From contig CALSCO010000506.1 of NCBI GenBank assembly GCA_943704415.1, positions 1 through 64,000 on the forward strand: DNA of 64,000 nt, given 5' to 3'. Position numbers and translations under genes: made by a program. Positions 45,578 to 56,422 of this stretch are shown piece after piece (within the stretch, counting starts at the first letter, position 1; the number at the start of each line of letters is the position of its first letter). The DNA comes from Parvularia atlantis (taxonomy: Eukaryota; Opisthokonta; Rotosphaerida). The notes under the pieces are model-generated. The model searched no databases. It was not told the origin of the DNA and saw only the letters and a list, made by a program, of their open reading frames with translations.

Positions 45578-47792
45578 ATGAGGTGCCGCTGCCGCCGCCG
45601 CCTGCGCGCGGACGTGCTCGCTGCTCACGCCCGCGACGCGCAGCACCAGGCTCGTTTATGCCCACTTCGTCGACAGCGACCGCGCCGCCGTCGCGCCGCC
45701 GAGCGGCTGGGACGCGGCGTGCGTCGTGATGCTCGTGCGACTCCAGTGCGGGATCACCATCACGCCTGAGCCGGCTGCCGGCCCGTGGGTCTTCGCCGTT
45801 GACGAGGAGCGCGCGCGCGCGCTCGACACACTCGCCGTCGACGGCGTCTGCAGCGTCGTCTTCAGCCCCTTCTCCAAGCCGTCCGCCCCGCGCCCCGCCG
45901 CCGTGCCGCCGGCGCAGTCGCCGCCGCGCTCGCCGCCGCCTGCGTCGCACCAACACCGCGAGGAGGCAAGCGTGCTCGTGCTCAACCTGGCCGACTCGGT
46001 CGACGCGGCGGCGCTGCAGCGGGCCTTCAGCCACTGCGGCACGGTCGTCAACGCGCGCGTCATGTATGTCAAGCAGACCGGCAACCACGGCCCCAAGAAA
46101 TCGCGCGGCTTCGGCTTCGTCAACTTTGCCGAGCCTGAGGAAGCGCAGCGCGCCATTGCGAAGATGAGCGGCGAGACCCTGGCCGGCAAGGTGATTGAGG
46201 TGCGCCAGGTCAAGAGTAAGGACGAGCTGCAACAGCACCCGGCGGCGGAGCGCGAGCCCGAGCGCGCGCCCGAGCAGCCTGCCGAGCCCGAACCGACGCC
46301 GTGGCCGCCCGCGTGCAACACCAACATCTACGTGGCCAACCTCGACTTCTCGATCAGCAACCGCGACCTGCTCAACGCGTTCAGCCGCTTTGGCGCGATC
46401 AACAGTGCGGCCGTGATCCTGGACGAGCAGACCAAGCTGTCGCGCGGCTACGGCTTCGTCAATTTCACCCGCCCCGACGAGGCGCAGCGCGCTGTCGCCG
46501 AGATGCACGGCTGCCAGCTGGGCTTCAAGAAGCTGATCGTGCGGCTGCACGAGACCCAGGAGGAGCGCGAGCGTCGGCGACAGCAAAGCACGGTCCCGCG
46601 TGTGCCCGTGCCCATCGTCGCGATCGAGCCGGCCGCCGCCGCCGTGAGTAACCCAAAGTGCAACCTCTACGTGGGCAACCTCGACTTTGCGATCGACAAC
46701 GTGCAGCTGCGCAACGCCTTTGCCCCGTACGGCACCATCACCAGCGCGGCGGTCAAGGTCGACAGGGAGACGCATCTCTCGCGCGGCTGCGGCTTCGTCA
46801 GCTTCACGTCGCCGGAGGAGGCCGAGCGCGCCATTGCTGCGATGAACGGCCGCGTCTGCGGCTCGCGCGCGATCGTCGTGGCCCCGCTGCAGACCAAGGA
46901 GGAGCGCGAGCGTGCGTGCCGCCTGCAGCCGCCGCCGGCGACCGGCCTCCCGCAGCCGACGGTGGCGACCAACCTTCCGCAGCCGCTGCAACTGTTCATA
47001 TCGCAGCCCGCCCAGCAGCCGCCTCCGCTGTTTATCGCGCAGCGTGTTCAGCAGCCGGCCGAGCAGCCCGTCGAGCAGCCGGCCCAGCGGCACACCCTGA
47101 CGACGCCCGTGTCCGTGGTCCCGTCGCACCAGTGGCAGGTGCCGCAGCATCTGCAGCCCCGTCTTCAGCCGGCGCCCGTGCACATCCTCCCCACGGACGC
47201 GCAGTCGCTGCGGCCGCGCCGTCCGCCGCCGCTGCAGCAACAGCAGCGCAGCCCCATGCAAGAGGTGCAAGAGCCTGAGCCGGTGCAGCAGGAGCCCGAG
47301 AATGCGCCAGTGCTCAAGGCCACCGAGGTTGTCGACCTTTCCCGGGGCCTGTTCTCCAACCTGATGCTCAAGTACTCGGACGCGTTCATCGCCGAGCTGC
47401 GCGCCGCCCTTGAGCCTTACGCCGTCAAGTTCAACTACGGCAAGTCGAACATGAACACCAAGCGCTTCACCCTCACGGGCCCGGCCGAGACGGTCCGGGC
47501 GGCCCGCGAAGCGTTCGAGCGGTGCCTGCAGGACATCAAGGGTCGGCTGCGTCTGAAGAAGACGAAACTGGACCAGAATCTGTTTGACTGCATCTCGACG
47601 GAGCACCAGCGCTCGGTCGCGTCGGTCGCGCGCAATTTCAAGGCGCTCGTGTGGCTTGCGAAGGAGCCGGGACCAAATTTCGGCGATGCTGAGACGTTTG
47701 CGCTGTACATCTACAGCGCGACGAACGACGAGCTGCTCCAGGAGCTGCTCAAGCTCATGCAGGCCACGATCGCGAACGTTCGGGATCAGTGA
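45578..47792 (+). CDS. three-RRM RNA-binding protein with Gln-rich linker
   Basis: The proposed first coding exon is just ATGAG (45578-45582), intron 45583-45643 (GTGCCG...CTCAC...GCAG), then one long exon. The product begins MSTRLVYAHFVDSDRAAVAP. A divergent N-terminal domain (VMLVRLQCGITITPEPAAGP) precedes three clear RRMs, each with RNP2 and RNP1: VLVLNL/SRGFGFVNF, IYVANL/SRGYGFVNF and LYVGNL/SRGCGFVSF. A Gln/Pro-rich linker of about 180 residues follows. The C-terminal domain (LFSNLMLKYSDAFIAELRAA ... LDQNLFDCISTEHQRSVASV) is folded-looking but unknown to me. It resembles poly(A)-binding or TIA-like splicing regulators, but lacks the PABC domain. Confidence 0.85.
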
Positions 47793-47892
47793 GCTGCAAC
47801 CCCTTACTTGTTCGTCTCTCCGCCCTAACTTTTTTTTTTGCTTGCTCATGCCCCAACTTTGAACAAACAGACGGACAAATACTCACGTGTGC

Positions 47893-49340
47893 TCACGCAT
47901 CTACCAGCGCGGACGCCGGCAGCGTGACCAGCGGCACGTCGCCGCAGGCCTCCTCGGGGCCGAGCTGCGGGCTCCACCGGCGCGCCATGGTGCCACGCAG
48001 GAGGTAGTCGCTCAGCGAGCCTTTGGGCATCGACACGGTCTCGGCCGGGCGCAGGACGCGCATGAGCCGCACGCCGTCGACCTCCTCGCCTGCCGCACGC
48101 GCGCGCCGCAATCAGCCCTCAGTGCTCGGTCGTGCTCGTGCGCGCGCGCGGCCACGCACTGCACGACGCGACGCCGTAGTACTGGCACACGGCGTGGGCG
48201 ATGCAGCGGCCAAAGGCGTCGTCGAGGCGCCAGAGCAGCATCTCCTCCTCGACCTCGTCCGCGCGCTCGTTTGCAGCGTCGGCCAGGATGACGGTCTCGA
48301 TCTGGTTGAGCGCGGTGCGCTGCCCGTGCGCCGCATCAGCTTGTGCGCCGTGTGCGCACGACAGCCAGACGCACGTCAACCACGCTCCAGTCGCCGTCCT
48401 CGGGCTGGCTCGCGACGTGCACCCAGTCGGCAGCCGACGCGGAAGGCGACGTGTTGCGCGTGGTCTGCCCGCGGAGCGTCAGCAGCGGTCGCACGCGCGG
48501 TAGCAGCGACCGCGCACCACAAACGCCAGCAGCTCGCGCTCGAGGCGCTGCATGAAGCGCGGCGAGACGTTGGAGCGGCGGAGGACGTCGCGCGCACTGC
48601 GATCGATGCGCGCGTAACACTGCTCGTGTGAGGGTCGCATGCGGCGTGGGGACGCGGCGTTTGCGGCGTTTGCGGCCGGCTGGCCGGCGAGGATGTCGCG
48701 CTGGCGGTCCTCCGAAGCCTTGAGGAACGCGTACCTGAAGGGTGCGCGCATGAGCCGGTACTTTGCGCGCCCGCCCACACAGGAGCCGATCGCACCACAG
48801 CGCGAGCTTGGCCGGGTCCTGCAGCATGAGCGCGAAGGGCGCGCCGGCACCGGGGGCGGGGCGCATGTAGCCGGCGGTCAGGTCCTCGTCGGCGACGTCG
48901 GTGCGGCGGAGGAGCGCGACGACTGCGACCACTCGCGTGAGCGCGCGCGCGGGCGTCCCCGATGCGCTGCGTGGCGACGCACGGGCCTCCCACCGCCGCA
49001 GCTTGCGCGCGCCCAGGGCGGCATGCGCGTGCCGCACGTGGTGCGCCGAGTGCGCCGCGGCCGCCGTCGCGTCCACCGCGCGGCGCACGTCGCGCTGGCC
49101 GAGCGATCCTGCACGTGCGCGGCGTGCGCTGGCCGTGGCACCGTTGGCCGTCGTCGTCGTCGTCGCCGCTGCCGTCGTCGTCGTCGTCGTCGCGGTTGCG
49201 TCCGACAGCGCCGCGTCGGTGCTCGCGCTGTCGAGACGCGGGCGCTCGCCCGGCGGCGCGAAGAGCACGTTGAGCGGCGCCGTCGCGGCGGCTGCGGCGG
49301 CTGCGGCCGCGCGTGCGCGCTCGGCGTCGCCGATGGCCAT
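47893..49340 (-). CDS. R3HDM4: R3H-associated N-terminal domain protein (R3HDM4-like)
   Basis: The N-terminus is Ala- and Thr-rich low complexity, then GQRDVRRAVDA ... GARKLRRWEA, the R3H-associated signature (compare RRKQHFINQAVRN...GRKSLQRLEN in R3HDM4). Further blocks are FRYAFLKASEDRQRDILAGQ, HEQCYARIDRSARDVLRRSN and VSPRFMQRLERELLAFVVRG. The R3H-like end is MLLWRLDDAFGRCIAHAVCQ followed by YYGVAS, as in FERLLLHALCQYMDLIS of human R3HDM4. It closes VPLVTLPASALVDA. Function is poorly known even in animals; single-stranded nucleic acid binding is inferred from R3H. The start at 49340 (MAIGDAERARA) is the likeliest ATG. About six introns. Confidence 0.82.
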
Positions 49341-49414
49341 GGGACGGCTGAGGCGGAGTGCGGCGGCGCAGGCTGATCGGAAGTGACGCAACGCTGTCAC
49401 GCAACCTAAGAAGG

Positions 49415-49425
49415 AAAAAAAAAAA
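49415..49425 (-). terminator. RNA polymerase III terminator of the tRNA gene
   Basis: Eleven A on the plus strand, hence eleven T on the transcribed minus strand, directly abutting the 3' end of the tRNA-Arg gene. This is the standard Pol III stop. Confidence 0.9.
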
Positions 49426-49528
49426 GACCAACCGGGGACTTGAACCCCGAGCCTTCTGCTGGATCAAAGTCACGTGGCGCAAAACGTTTCGTAGGAGGCA
49501 GATGCGCTATCCATTGCGCCAGTTGGTC
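49426..49528 (-). tRNA. tRNA-Arg (anticodon CCT) with a 31-nt intron
   Basis: Read on the minus strand the ends pair perfectly (GACCAAC with GTTGGTC). The D arm is GCGC-AATGGATA-GCGC. The anticodon stem is TCTGC with GCAGA and the T arm is CGGGG-TTCAAGT-CCCCG. The anticodon loop begins CTCCTA, so positions 34-36 read CCT. The mature part is 72 nt, leaving a 31-nt intron directly after position 37, the canonical site for nuclear tRNA introns. Box A and box B promoter elements are the D and T arms. CCA is not encoded, as expected in eukaryotes. Confidence 0.93.
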
Positions 49529-49583
49529 TCACCCTGAAAGGAGGCTGGAAACGCTCAAGTACCAGCTCTCGAGCGCCGCGTTC

Positions 49584-50924
49584 TCACTGAGCGGCCACCT
49601 GCTGCGCGCGCAGCTTCTCGAGCATGTCCTTGGTCATCGCGTCGAGCGTGTACTTGTGCGCCCAGCCCTGTGTGCGCGCCCGTGTGAGCCGCAAGACGTG
49701 GGCCGTGCGAGCCGCGGCGGCCGCACCCAGTCGACGCGCGCGTTCGAGTCGTCCAGCGACTGTGGCCACGAGTCGGCGATGGCCTGGCGGAAGTCGGGCT
49801 TGTAGTCGACCTTCTGCTCGCGCACGCGCGTGCGCACGCATGGGCTCAGCGTCTGCACCGGCAGCGGTCGCACACACGCGCACCAGGTTCGGGATGTGCT
49901 TGCGGATCGCGTTGGCGATCTCGGCCGGCGTAAAATCGATGCCCGACATGTTGTACGTGCACATCTTGAGGCGCTCGCGCGGCGTCTCGAGGAACTGCAG
50001 GACGCGTCAGCGTCTGATGCACGCAGCAGGGGCCGCCGCTCTCCCGCACCTGGATGGTCCCGAGCAGACAGTCGGGGATGTACATCATCGGCAGGCGCGT
50101 GTCCGGGCCGAGGAAGCACGTGTAGCTCTGCGTCTTGAGCGCCTGGTGGAAGATATCGACGGCGTAGTCTGCAGGCGTGGGTTGAGATGACTGCGAGCGC
50201 GGTACGGCCCACGGCCCCACGGCCCCACGGCCCACGCACCGGTCGTGCCGCCGCCGGGCGGCGTCTCGGCCGAGATGATGCCCGGGTAGCGCAGCGAGCG
50301 GAAGTCGACGCCGTGGCGGTTGTGGTACCACTGCATCGGCGCGCCGCTTGAGCCAGCGCGCGACACACGCGCAGACGCACCTCGCCCAGCAGCTCCGCGT
50401 GCACCTTCGTTATGCCGTAGATGGTCGTGGGGCGCATGATCGTGAGGTCGGGCGTGTGCGCGCGCGGCGTGGTTGGGCCGAACGCGCCGATGGTCGAGGG
50501 GCAGAACACCGACAGGCCGTACTTGTGCGCGAGCTCCATCACGTTGTGGAAGCCGCGGATGTTGACGTCGAGCGCCAGCGCCGGGTTCTTCTCGCCCACG
50601 GCCGACAGGAGCGCCGAGAAGTGCACGACCCAGTTGATCCGGTGCTCGACCACGACCCGCGCCAGGTCGCCGTAGCTCAGCACGTCCGCGTACACGAACG
50701 GGCCCTGCGCGGCGAGCTCGGCCGGCGGCGCGCGCACGTCGGCCGCCACGACGTTGTCGCGGCCGTAGCGCTGGCTGGTTGCGGGGGGGGGAGCGCTGGG
50801 CGTGTGAGGCGCGCGTGATCTGCGGCCGGGCGCGCGCGCACGCACCGCAGCAGCCGACCCAGCGTCGAGCCAAGCTGGCCGAGCGCGCCCGTGATAAGCA
50901 CGCGCGGCTTGGCGGCGGGCGCGG

Positions 50925-50955
<31 letters not shown>

Positions 50956-50967
50956 CGAGCGGCGCAT
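49584..50967 (-). CDS. TDH: L-threonine 3-dehydrogenase (short-chain/SDR type, mitochondrial)
   Basis: Oxidises threonine to 2-amino-3-ketobutyrate, which feeds glycine and acetyl-CoA. [20 protein letters not shown] is a plausible mitochondrial presequence. The Rossmann motif is [18 protein letters not shown]. Then [65 protein letters not shown], the catalytic Tyr/Lys pair [15 protein letters not shown], and [55 protein letters not shown] and [20 protein letters not shown] complete the mammalian-type match. It is the GalE-like TDH, not the zinc alcohol-dehydrogenase type. The start is 49 bp from that of the divergent gene. Confidence 0.94.
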
Positions 50968-51016
50968 GGGCTCGAAGCACGTGCCTGTTTCTCACGGTCC
51001 CAGCCAGGCGACGGTG

Positions 51017-52263
51017 ATGGCGGACAGGTGCGGCGCACCGCATCAACGGGCGCATCGGCGCTGACGCGGGGCGCGCGCGGGGCGGCAGGGCGCGCGAGCG
51101 CGACGACGACGCGCGCAGACAATCAAGGTCGCGGGACCGCGAGCGCGGGCGGTCGAGGTCGAGGTCGAGGTCGAGGTCGAGGTCGCCGCCCCCGAGACGC
51201 AAGCGCTCGCGCTCGGCGTCGCCGTCGCGGTCACGCAGCGCATCGCCGGCGTCGAGCGGCAGCAGCAGCGCCGACAGCGACAGCGACAGCGACAGCAGCG
51301 CCGGGAGCGGGAGCGACGGCGGGCGGCGCGAGCACAAGCGCGCCAAGAAGGACAAGAAGGAGCGCAAGCACAAGAACAAGAAGGACAAGAAGAAGGACAA
51401 GAAGAAGAAGGACAAGAAGAAGAAGCACAAGAAGGTGCGCGACCCGTGGCGGCGCAGCGGCACGTTCAACTCAAGCACGCGCACGCACGCGCAGGACAAG
51501 AAGGCGATGCCCGGCACGTCCCTGTACGGCAACTACGGCGCGTACGGCACGCTGCGGTGCGCCCCACACGCGCGCCCCTCCCGTCCCGCGCTGACGCCCA
51601 TTGTGCGCGTGCAGCGAGGTCGACCTGTTCCGCAAGCAGCCGGTGCGCCCGTGTCTGCGTTGCGCGCGCTTGTGCCGAAACTGACGTCCACGCTCTCGTC
51701 GCGCTCGCAGGAGTTCCAGGCGTGGCTGATGGACGTCAAGAAGATCTCGCCCGATGCCGTCGGCGGCCGCGAGGAGAAGACGCTCTTTGCCGAGTTTATC
51801 GAGGACTACAACACGGCGACGATGCCGCACGAAAAGTTCGCCGCACTTTCGCCGATGCATCGCACGCCTGATACGGTCGCGGTGTCGCAGGTACTACGAC
51901 CTCGAGGCGTGGGACCGCAAGGAGCGCGAGCGGCTCGAGAAGAAGCGCGTGCAGAAGGCGAGTAAGGGCCGGCCGAGCGGCGTCGACGTCAAGGCGGACG
52001 AGGACCGGATGCGGTGCGGCGATCGCGCCTCGCCGTCCAGTGCGCATATACGCTGACCGCACGCCACGCCACGCGCCAGGCAAGAGTGGCAGCAGCGTGC
52101 CGACGCCTCGCGCGCCGCAGCCGCCTCGCGCTTCTCGCTCGAGCAGATCCAGGAGCTGCGCAAGCTCGAGCACGAGCGCGTGCAGGTCGACCGCGAGCGC
52201 AAGCTCGGTATGAAGTCGCGCTCGGACGCGGGTGTGCGCTACGAAAGCCGCCTGCGCGAGTGA
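51017..52263 (+). CDS. RS- and Lys-rich nuclear protein, SCI1-like
   Basis: A tiny first exon ATGGCGGACAG (51017-51027), intron 51028-51088, then [22 protein letters not shown] dipeptides, an SDSDSDS run and a Lys-Asp-rich block ([17 protein letters not shown]) follow. Downstream exons encode [32 protein letters not shown] and [19 protein letters not shown], then [19 protein letters not shown]. The EF-x-x-WL ... LF-x-x-F-x-x-D(Y/W)N block is the core of plant style cell-cycle inhibitor 1 (SCI1) and its opisthokont relatives. The C-terminal helix is [20 protein letters not shown], ending YESRLRE. It is probably a nuclear, splicing-linked protein. The family is inferred from one conserved block. 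Confidence 0.75.
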
Positions 52264-52306
52264 ACGCCGGCAACTTGTACAGTTTCTTGAGGGCGGCGCG
52301 TCGCTG

Positions 52307-53456
52307 ATGGCCAGTGCGCTGCCCGCGCCGATCGTCGTCGAGCCGCTAAAGGTGAGTGAGGCTGTTGCCTTGCCACGCACTCGCGAGCTCAGCGCTGCCC
52401 GCCGTTGTCGCAGCATCCACGCGCCGACGCCGGCGGCCAGGTGTACGTCGTCGGCGCGCTGCACGTCTCGCCGCAGAGCGCGGCCGCCGTGGCCGAGGTG
52501 ATCCGCCGCCTGCAGCCGACGGCGGTCGTGCTTGAGCTGTGCCACGGCCGGCTGCCGCTTCTGCACCTCCCTGACACCCCGCCACCTGCGCGCGCGCGGC
52601 TCGGCGTGCTCGGCGCGGCCGCCGCGGCGATGCGCAGCGGGTCGGGGATAGCCGGCGCGCTGTACGCGCTCGTCGCCGAGTCGATGAGCCGGGTGCGCGT
52701 CTCTCTTCGCCCCGTGTGATGCGCGCATCCAACCGGCGCAGACCGGCGACAGTGCAGGCGTGACGCCCGCGGCTGAGCAGCGCGCCGCGTACCGCACGGC
52801 CAAGGAGATCGGCGCCGAGGTGATCTTCGGCGACCGTGACATCGAGGTGCTGCTCGGCGACGCGCCGCCGTCGCCTTCTCACGGCGCACAGGTGACGATG
52901 CAGCGCGCCTGGAGCACCCTCGGCGTCGTCGAGCGCGCGTGGCTGCTATGGGCGATCGTGACGGACGGCGGCCTTGGCGACTTCGACGAGTGCGTCGAGC
53001 TCGCGCCGACCGCGCGAGCGCTGATACGTGTGCGTGCGCAGGCGGCAGCTCGACGCGGCGCTGAGAGGTGACTCGGTGCAGCACGCGATCGCACAGCTGT
53101 GCGCGCTCGTGCCGTCCGCGATGGCGCCGCTGCTTCACGAGCGCGACCTGTTCCTGATGAGGCGCGCGCACGCCGCTCTGCTGGCCGTGGTGACTCTGAC
53201 GCGATCAACGCGCGCCCGCAGCTCGCTCTCGCTCACCTGCCGCACGCACAAGACCGTCGTCGGCGTCGTCGGCGTGGGGCACGTCGCGGGCATCGCGCGG
53301 CACTGGGGCGAGCAGATCGACCGCGACGCGCTCACGCTGCCGCACGTGCCGTCGGCTGGCAGCAGCAGTGCACGGGGCGGCTTGTGGCTCGCGCTCGCCG
53401 TGGCCGGGCTGGGCGTGGCCGTGTGGCTGTGGACGCGGCTGCGAAGATCAGTTTGA
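52307..53456 (+). CDS. TRABD: TraB-domain protein (TRABD family)
   Basis: The first exon MASALPAPIVVEPLK joins HPRADAGGQVYVVGALHVSP after an intron, matching the LVYLVGTAHFS motif of human TRABD. Then VIRRLQPTAVVLELCHGRLP, EQRAAYRTAKEIGAEVIFGD, RAWSTLGVVERAWLLWAI, APLLHERDLFLMRRAHAAL and the second His motif VVGVVGVGHVAGIARHWGE. A C-terminal membrane anchor (LALAVAGLGVAVWLWTRLRR) ends the protein, as in outer-mitochondrial or ER TRABD proteins. It lies 43 bp after the SCI1-like gene and its stop is only 9 bp before the next start. TraB/TIKI folds can be metalloproteases, but catalysis is not established for TRABD. Confidence 0.9.
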
Positions 53457-53465
53457 TCGCGTCCG

Positions 53466-54916
53466 ATGGCACTGCTGCGGTACAGACCGCAGCGCCCACT
53501 GCTGGACGTCGCCTGCGCCGCGACGATCGCGGGCGCGCTGCTGCTCGTGCTGCTGCACTTGCGCGCGTACTCGCCGCCGCCGCCCCTGCGCGCTGCGACG
53601 CTCAACGTGTGGAATGTGATGTTCCACTGGCCGCTGCGGCTGCAGCACGTTGCCGATGAGGCGCGTGGCGGCGTCACGGCACGTCGCGCATCGCGGGCTG
53701 ATGGCGTGACGTGCAGCTGCTGCGGCTGCGGCCGGACGTCGTCGCGCTGCAGGAGGTCGTGCGCGTCGGGCCGGGCGAGCGCACGCAGGCGGACGAGGTG
53801 CGCGCCGACACGAGACGTCGCGGCTCGTGCTCACGGCGGCGTTGCAGCTGGCCGATCTGCTCGGCGCACCGTACCGCTGGACGCGCTTCGCACCGGCCGC
53901 TGCAGCCGACGACCAGGGCGACGGGACGGAGGGGCGCGTCGAGGGCGTCGCGATCATCGCACGGCACCCGCTCGCCGACGTGCGCGTCGTGCCGCTGTCG
54001 CACCGACGCACCGACGCCGACACGAACCGGCGCGCGCTGCTGCGGGTTGACGTCGACGTGGCCGGCGTGGGCGTCGTACGGGTCTACGTCGCGCACATGT
54101 CGTACGAACGCACGGCACGTCCTGATCGCGCCCGCCCCTCAACTTGACGGCTGACTGCCCGTCACGCGTAGGTGCAATGCCGCCACGCCGCCGAGATCCG
54201 CGCGTTGCTCGAGAGCGACGACGGGCTGCCCGCGCTGCTCATGGGCGACCTCAACATCTACGCCGACCACCCCGCGCCATGGCGGCTGCTGCTCGGGACA
54301 CACGCGGCCGTCGACACGGCGCAACCATGCGCGCTGAAGCCGCTACACGACGCCGGCACGCTGCTCGCGGTCGACGCGGGCCCGGACGACGCGCTGACCT
54401 TCAGCAACATGGTGCGTGCGCGCCCGTTCTCTGCAGCGTGCTGGTGCTGACGATGCGCAGCCCACGCCCGGCTTCGTCAGCCGGCCGGACCGCATCCTGC
54501 TGCTGACAGACGCGTGGCGCCCGCACCTGCGCCTGCTACACGCGGCCGTGCTCGCCAACAGCAGCGCCGCGTACGAGCGCGAGTACCGCCTACGCATCCT
54601 GCAGCGCCGCGCCGACGTCGCGCGGGCCAACGACGCGCCCTGCGGCTTCGACTGCGGGCCGCGCGGCGTGTGCCAGTGCGGCGTGTGCGTGCTGGCCGGC
54701 GCGGGCCCCGGGCGACCGCCGCGGCAGCCCTGTCCGAGCCCGTGCGCCCTGTGCGACGGTGCGTCGGCTGCGTATGCTGCTGATCGCGGCGCGGCTGACG
54801 TGCAACCAGACATGGACTCGCCAGCAGCCCGCGAGCTCGTGCACGGCGCGACCATGCCCGAGGAGTTCCATGCGTCCGACCACCTGCTGCTTGTGGCAGA
54901 CTTTGCACAGGAGTGA
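53466..54916 (+). CDS. membrane-anchored endonuclease/exonuclease/phosphatase family protein
   Basis: MALLRYRPQRPLLDVACAAT begins a signal anchor (ATIAGALLLVLLHLRAY). EEP-fold motifs follow: LRAATLNVWNVMFHW, LRPDVVALQEV (catalytic Glu), GVAIIARHPLADVRVV, VYVAHMSY (His), LLMGDLNIYADHPAPW (D-x-N) and the final SDHLLLVADF (S-D-H). Between FVSRPDRILLLTDA and the SDH motif lies an insert with eight Cys (CGFDCGPRGVCQCGVC, then PCPSPCALCDG), which looks like a zinc- or disulfide-stabilised knuckle. Substrate could be a phospholipid, as in sphingomyelinases, or nucleic acid. The start at 53466 is 9 bp after the TRABD stop; the next gene starts 5 bp after its stop. Confidence 0.82.
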
Positions 54917-54921
54917 TCACG

Positions 54922-55367
54922 ATGACTGCGGACGATGTGTGGCTGCAGGCGGCCGCGCTCGGCATGATCGTGCTCGCACACGGCCTGACCAACTTTGGCG
55001 TGCTGCTGCCGTGGATGGGCGTGTCGCTGCACGTGCGTGCCGTCGGCGCTGCGCCGCGCTGCGCTGCTGAAGGGCGTGCGGGGCGCGGCAGACGGCGCTG
55101 CGCCTCATCACCATCAACCTGCTGCCGAGCATGATCTACGTGTGCTACTACAAGGCGTGCACGACCGGTGCGTCGTCCGCCCGGCGCAGCGCGCGCGTCT
55201 GATCGCGCCCGCGCAGCGCCCGGCCACGTGCCGCCCGGGTGGACGCCGCCCGGCGAGGTCGTCGACGCGGTGACGGTCGAGATGGACGCCGATGCCGCAC
55301 GCGACGCCCTTGTGCTGCCGCCCACCGGGGCTCAGGGCGCGGTACCGGGCGCGGCCGTGGCCAATCG

Positions 55368-55401
<34 letters not shown>

Positions 55402-56422
55402 GGCAATGGCAGCCCGGGGTGGCGGGTGGCGGGGCGACGCGCGCGCTTCTGCAAGAAATGCTCGGCGCACAAGCCAATGCGCGCGCACCACTGCTCCCAG
55501 TGCAACCGGTGCGTGCGCCGTGTGCCGTGCGCGGTTGTTGTTGACGGCGTGTGGCGCAGCTGCGTGCTCAAGATGGACCACCATTGTCAGCCCTCGTTGC
55601 GACACACGCCTCAACGCTGATGTGCGCGCACGCTGCGCAGGCCCCTGGCTCAACAACTGCGTCGGGTTCCACAACCACGCGCACTTCTTCCGCTTCTTGT
55701 TCTACGTCGTCGTGTCGTGCGCGCTCGCGCTCGTGCTGCTCGTGTCGCGCCTGATGGCGATCGATGTGACGCCGCGCGGGCGATACTCGGTGCGTACGCC
55801 CCGCCCGCGTCCGCACGACGGCACCGCTCACACGACCGTGCCCACGCGTCCGCAGAAGGTCAGCATTGAGCCGCTCGAGGTCATGAGCCTGGCCGTGTCG
55901 ATGATCATCGTCGTGCCCATGCTGTTGCTCGTCGGCTTCCTGTTTGCGTTCCACTGCTACTACATCATGGTGCGCCGCCGCTTAGCACGGCCCAACACGG
56001 CCACGGTCGCCCGTTGAGCCCCTGCGACAAACAGATGAACACGACGACGATCGAGAGCCTCGAGGTAGACTTCCGCGCGGACGACAGCAAGCCCAAGCCC
56101 GCCGGCGAGCCTTCCGACAAGAGCAAGGCGGTGCGCGGCGCGGCGTGCGCGTGCAACTTCAGACCTGATGGTCGAGGCAGCGCAACAACCCGTACTACCT
56201 CTCGGTGTACCGCAACATCTGCGCTGTGCTGGGCCCGCATCCGGCGCTGTGGCTGCTGCCGGTGGCGACGCCGGGCGACGGGCTGAGCTTCCCGGTCAAC
56301 AAGTACTTTGAGGAGGACGCGACGCGCGGTGCGCTTTTCGGTGGCGCGCGACGACAAGCGAAACCGACGCTGGCGCAGGCTTTATCGAGGCGTCACACTC
56401 GGACGACGAGCACGACGCGTGA
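54922..56422 (+). CDS. DHHC-type protein S-palmitoyltransferase
   Basis: The Cys-rich domain is [24 protein letters not shown], then LKMDHHC and [20 protein letters not shown], assembled across two short introns; DHHC is the active site. Two membrane segments precede it ([20 protein letters not shown] and [11 protein letters not shown]) and two follow ([19 protein letters not shown] and [20 protein letters not shown]). A poly-Ser tract encoded by (AGC)10 lies before the Cys-rich domain. The C-terminal part has [16 protein letters not shown] and [17 protein letters not shown], as in PFA4/ZDHHC6-type enzymes. The last exon gives [14 protein letters not shown]. The start at 54922 is only 5 bp beyond the previous stop. 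Confidence 0.93.
55369..55398 (+). repeat. (AGC)10 trinucleotide repeat encoding poly-Ser
   Basis: Ten AGC codons in the DHHC gene, encoding ten Ser just before the Cys-rich domain. Confidence 0.95.

Noticed and set aside
45576-47849. A 757-codon open frame on the minus strand opposite the RRM gene
   Set aside because: It is His/Arg/Leu low-complexity translation of the antisense of a clearly conserved triple-RRM gene; GC-rich coding DNA here produces long antisense frames.
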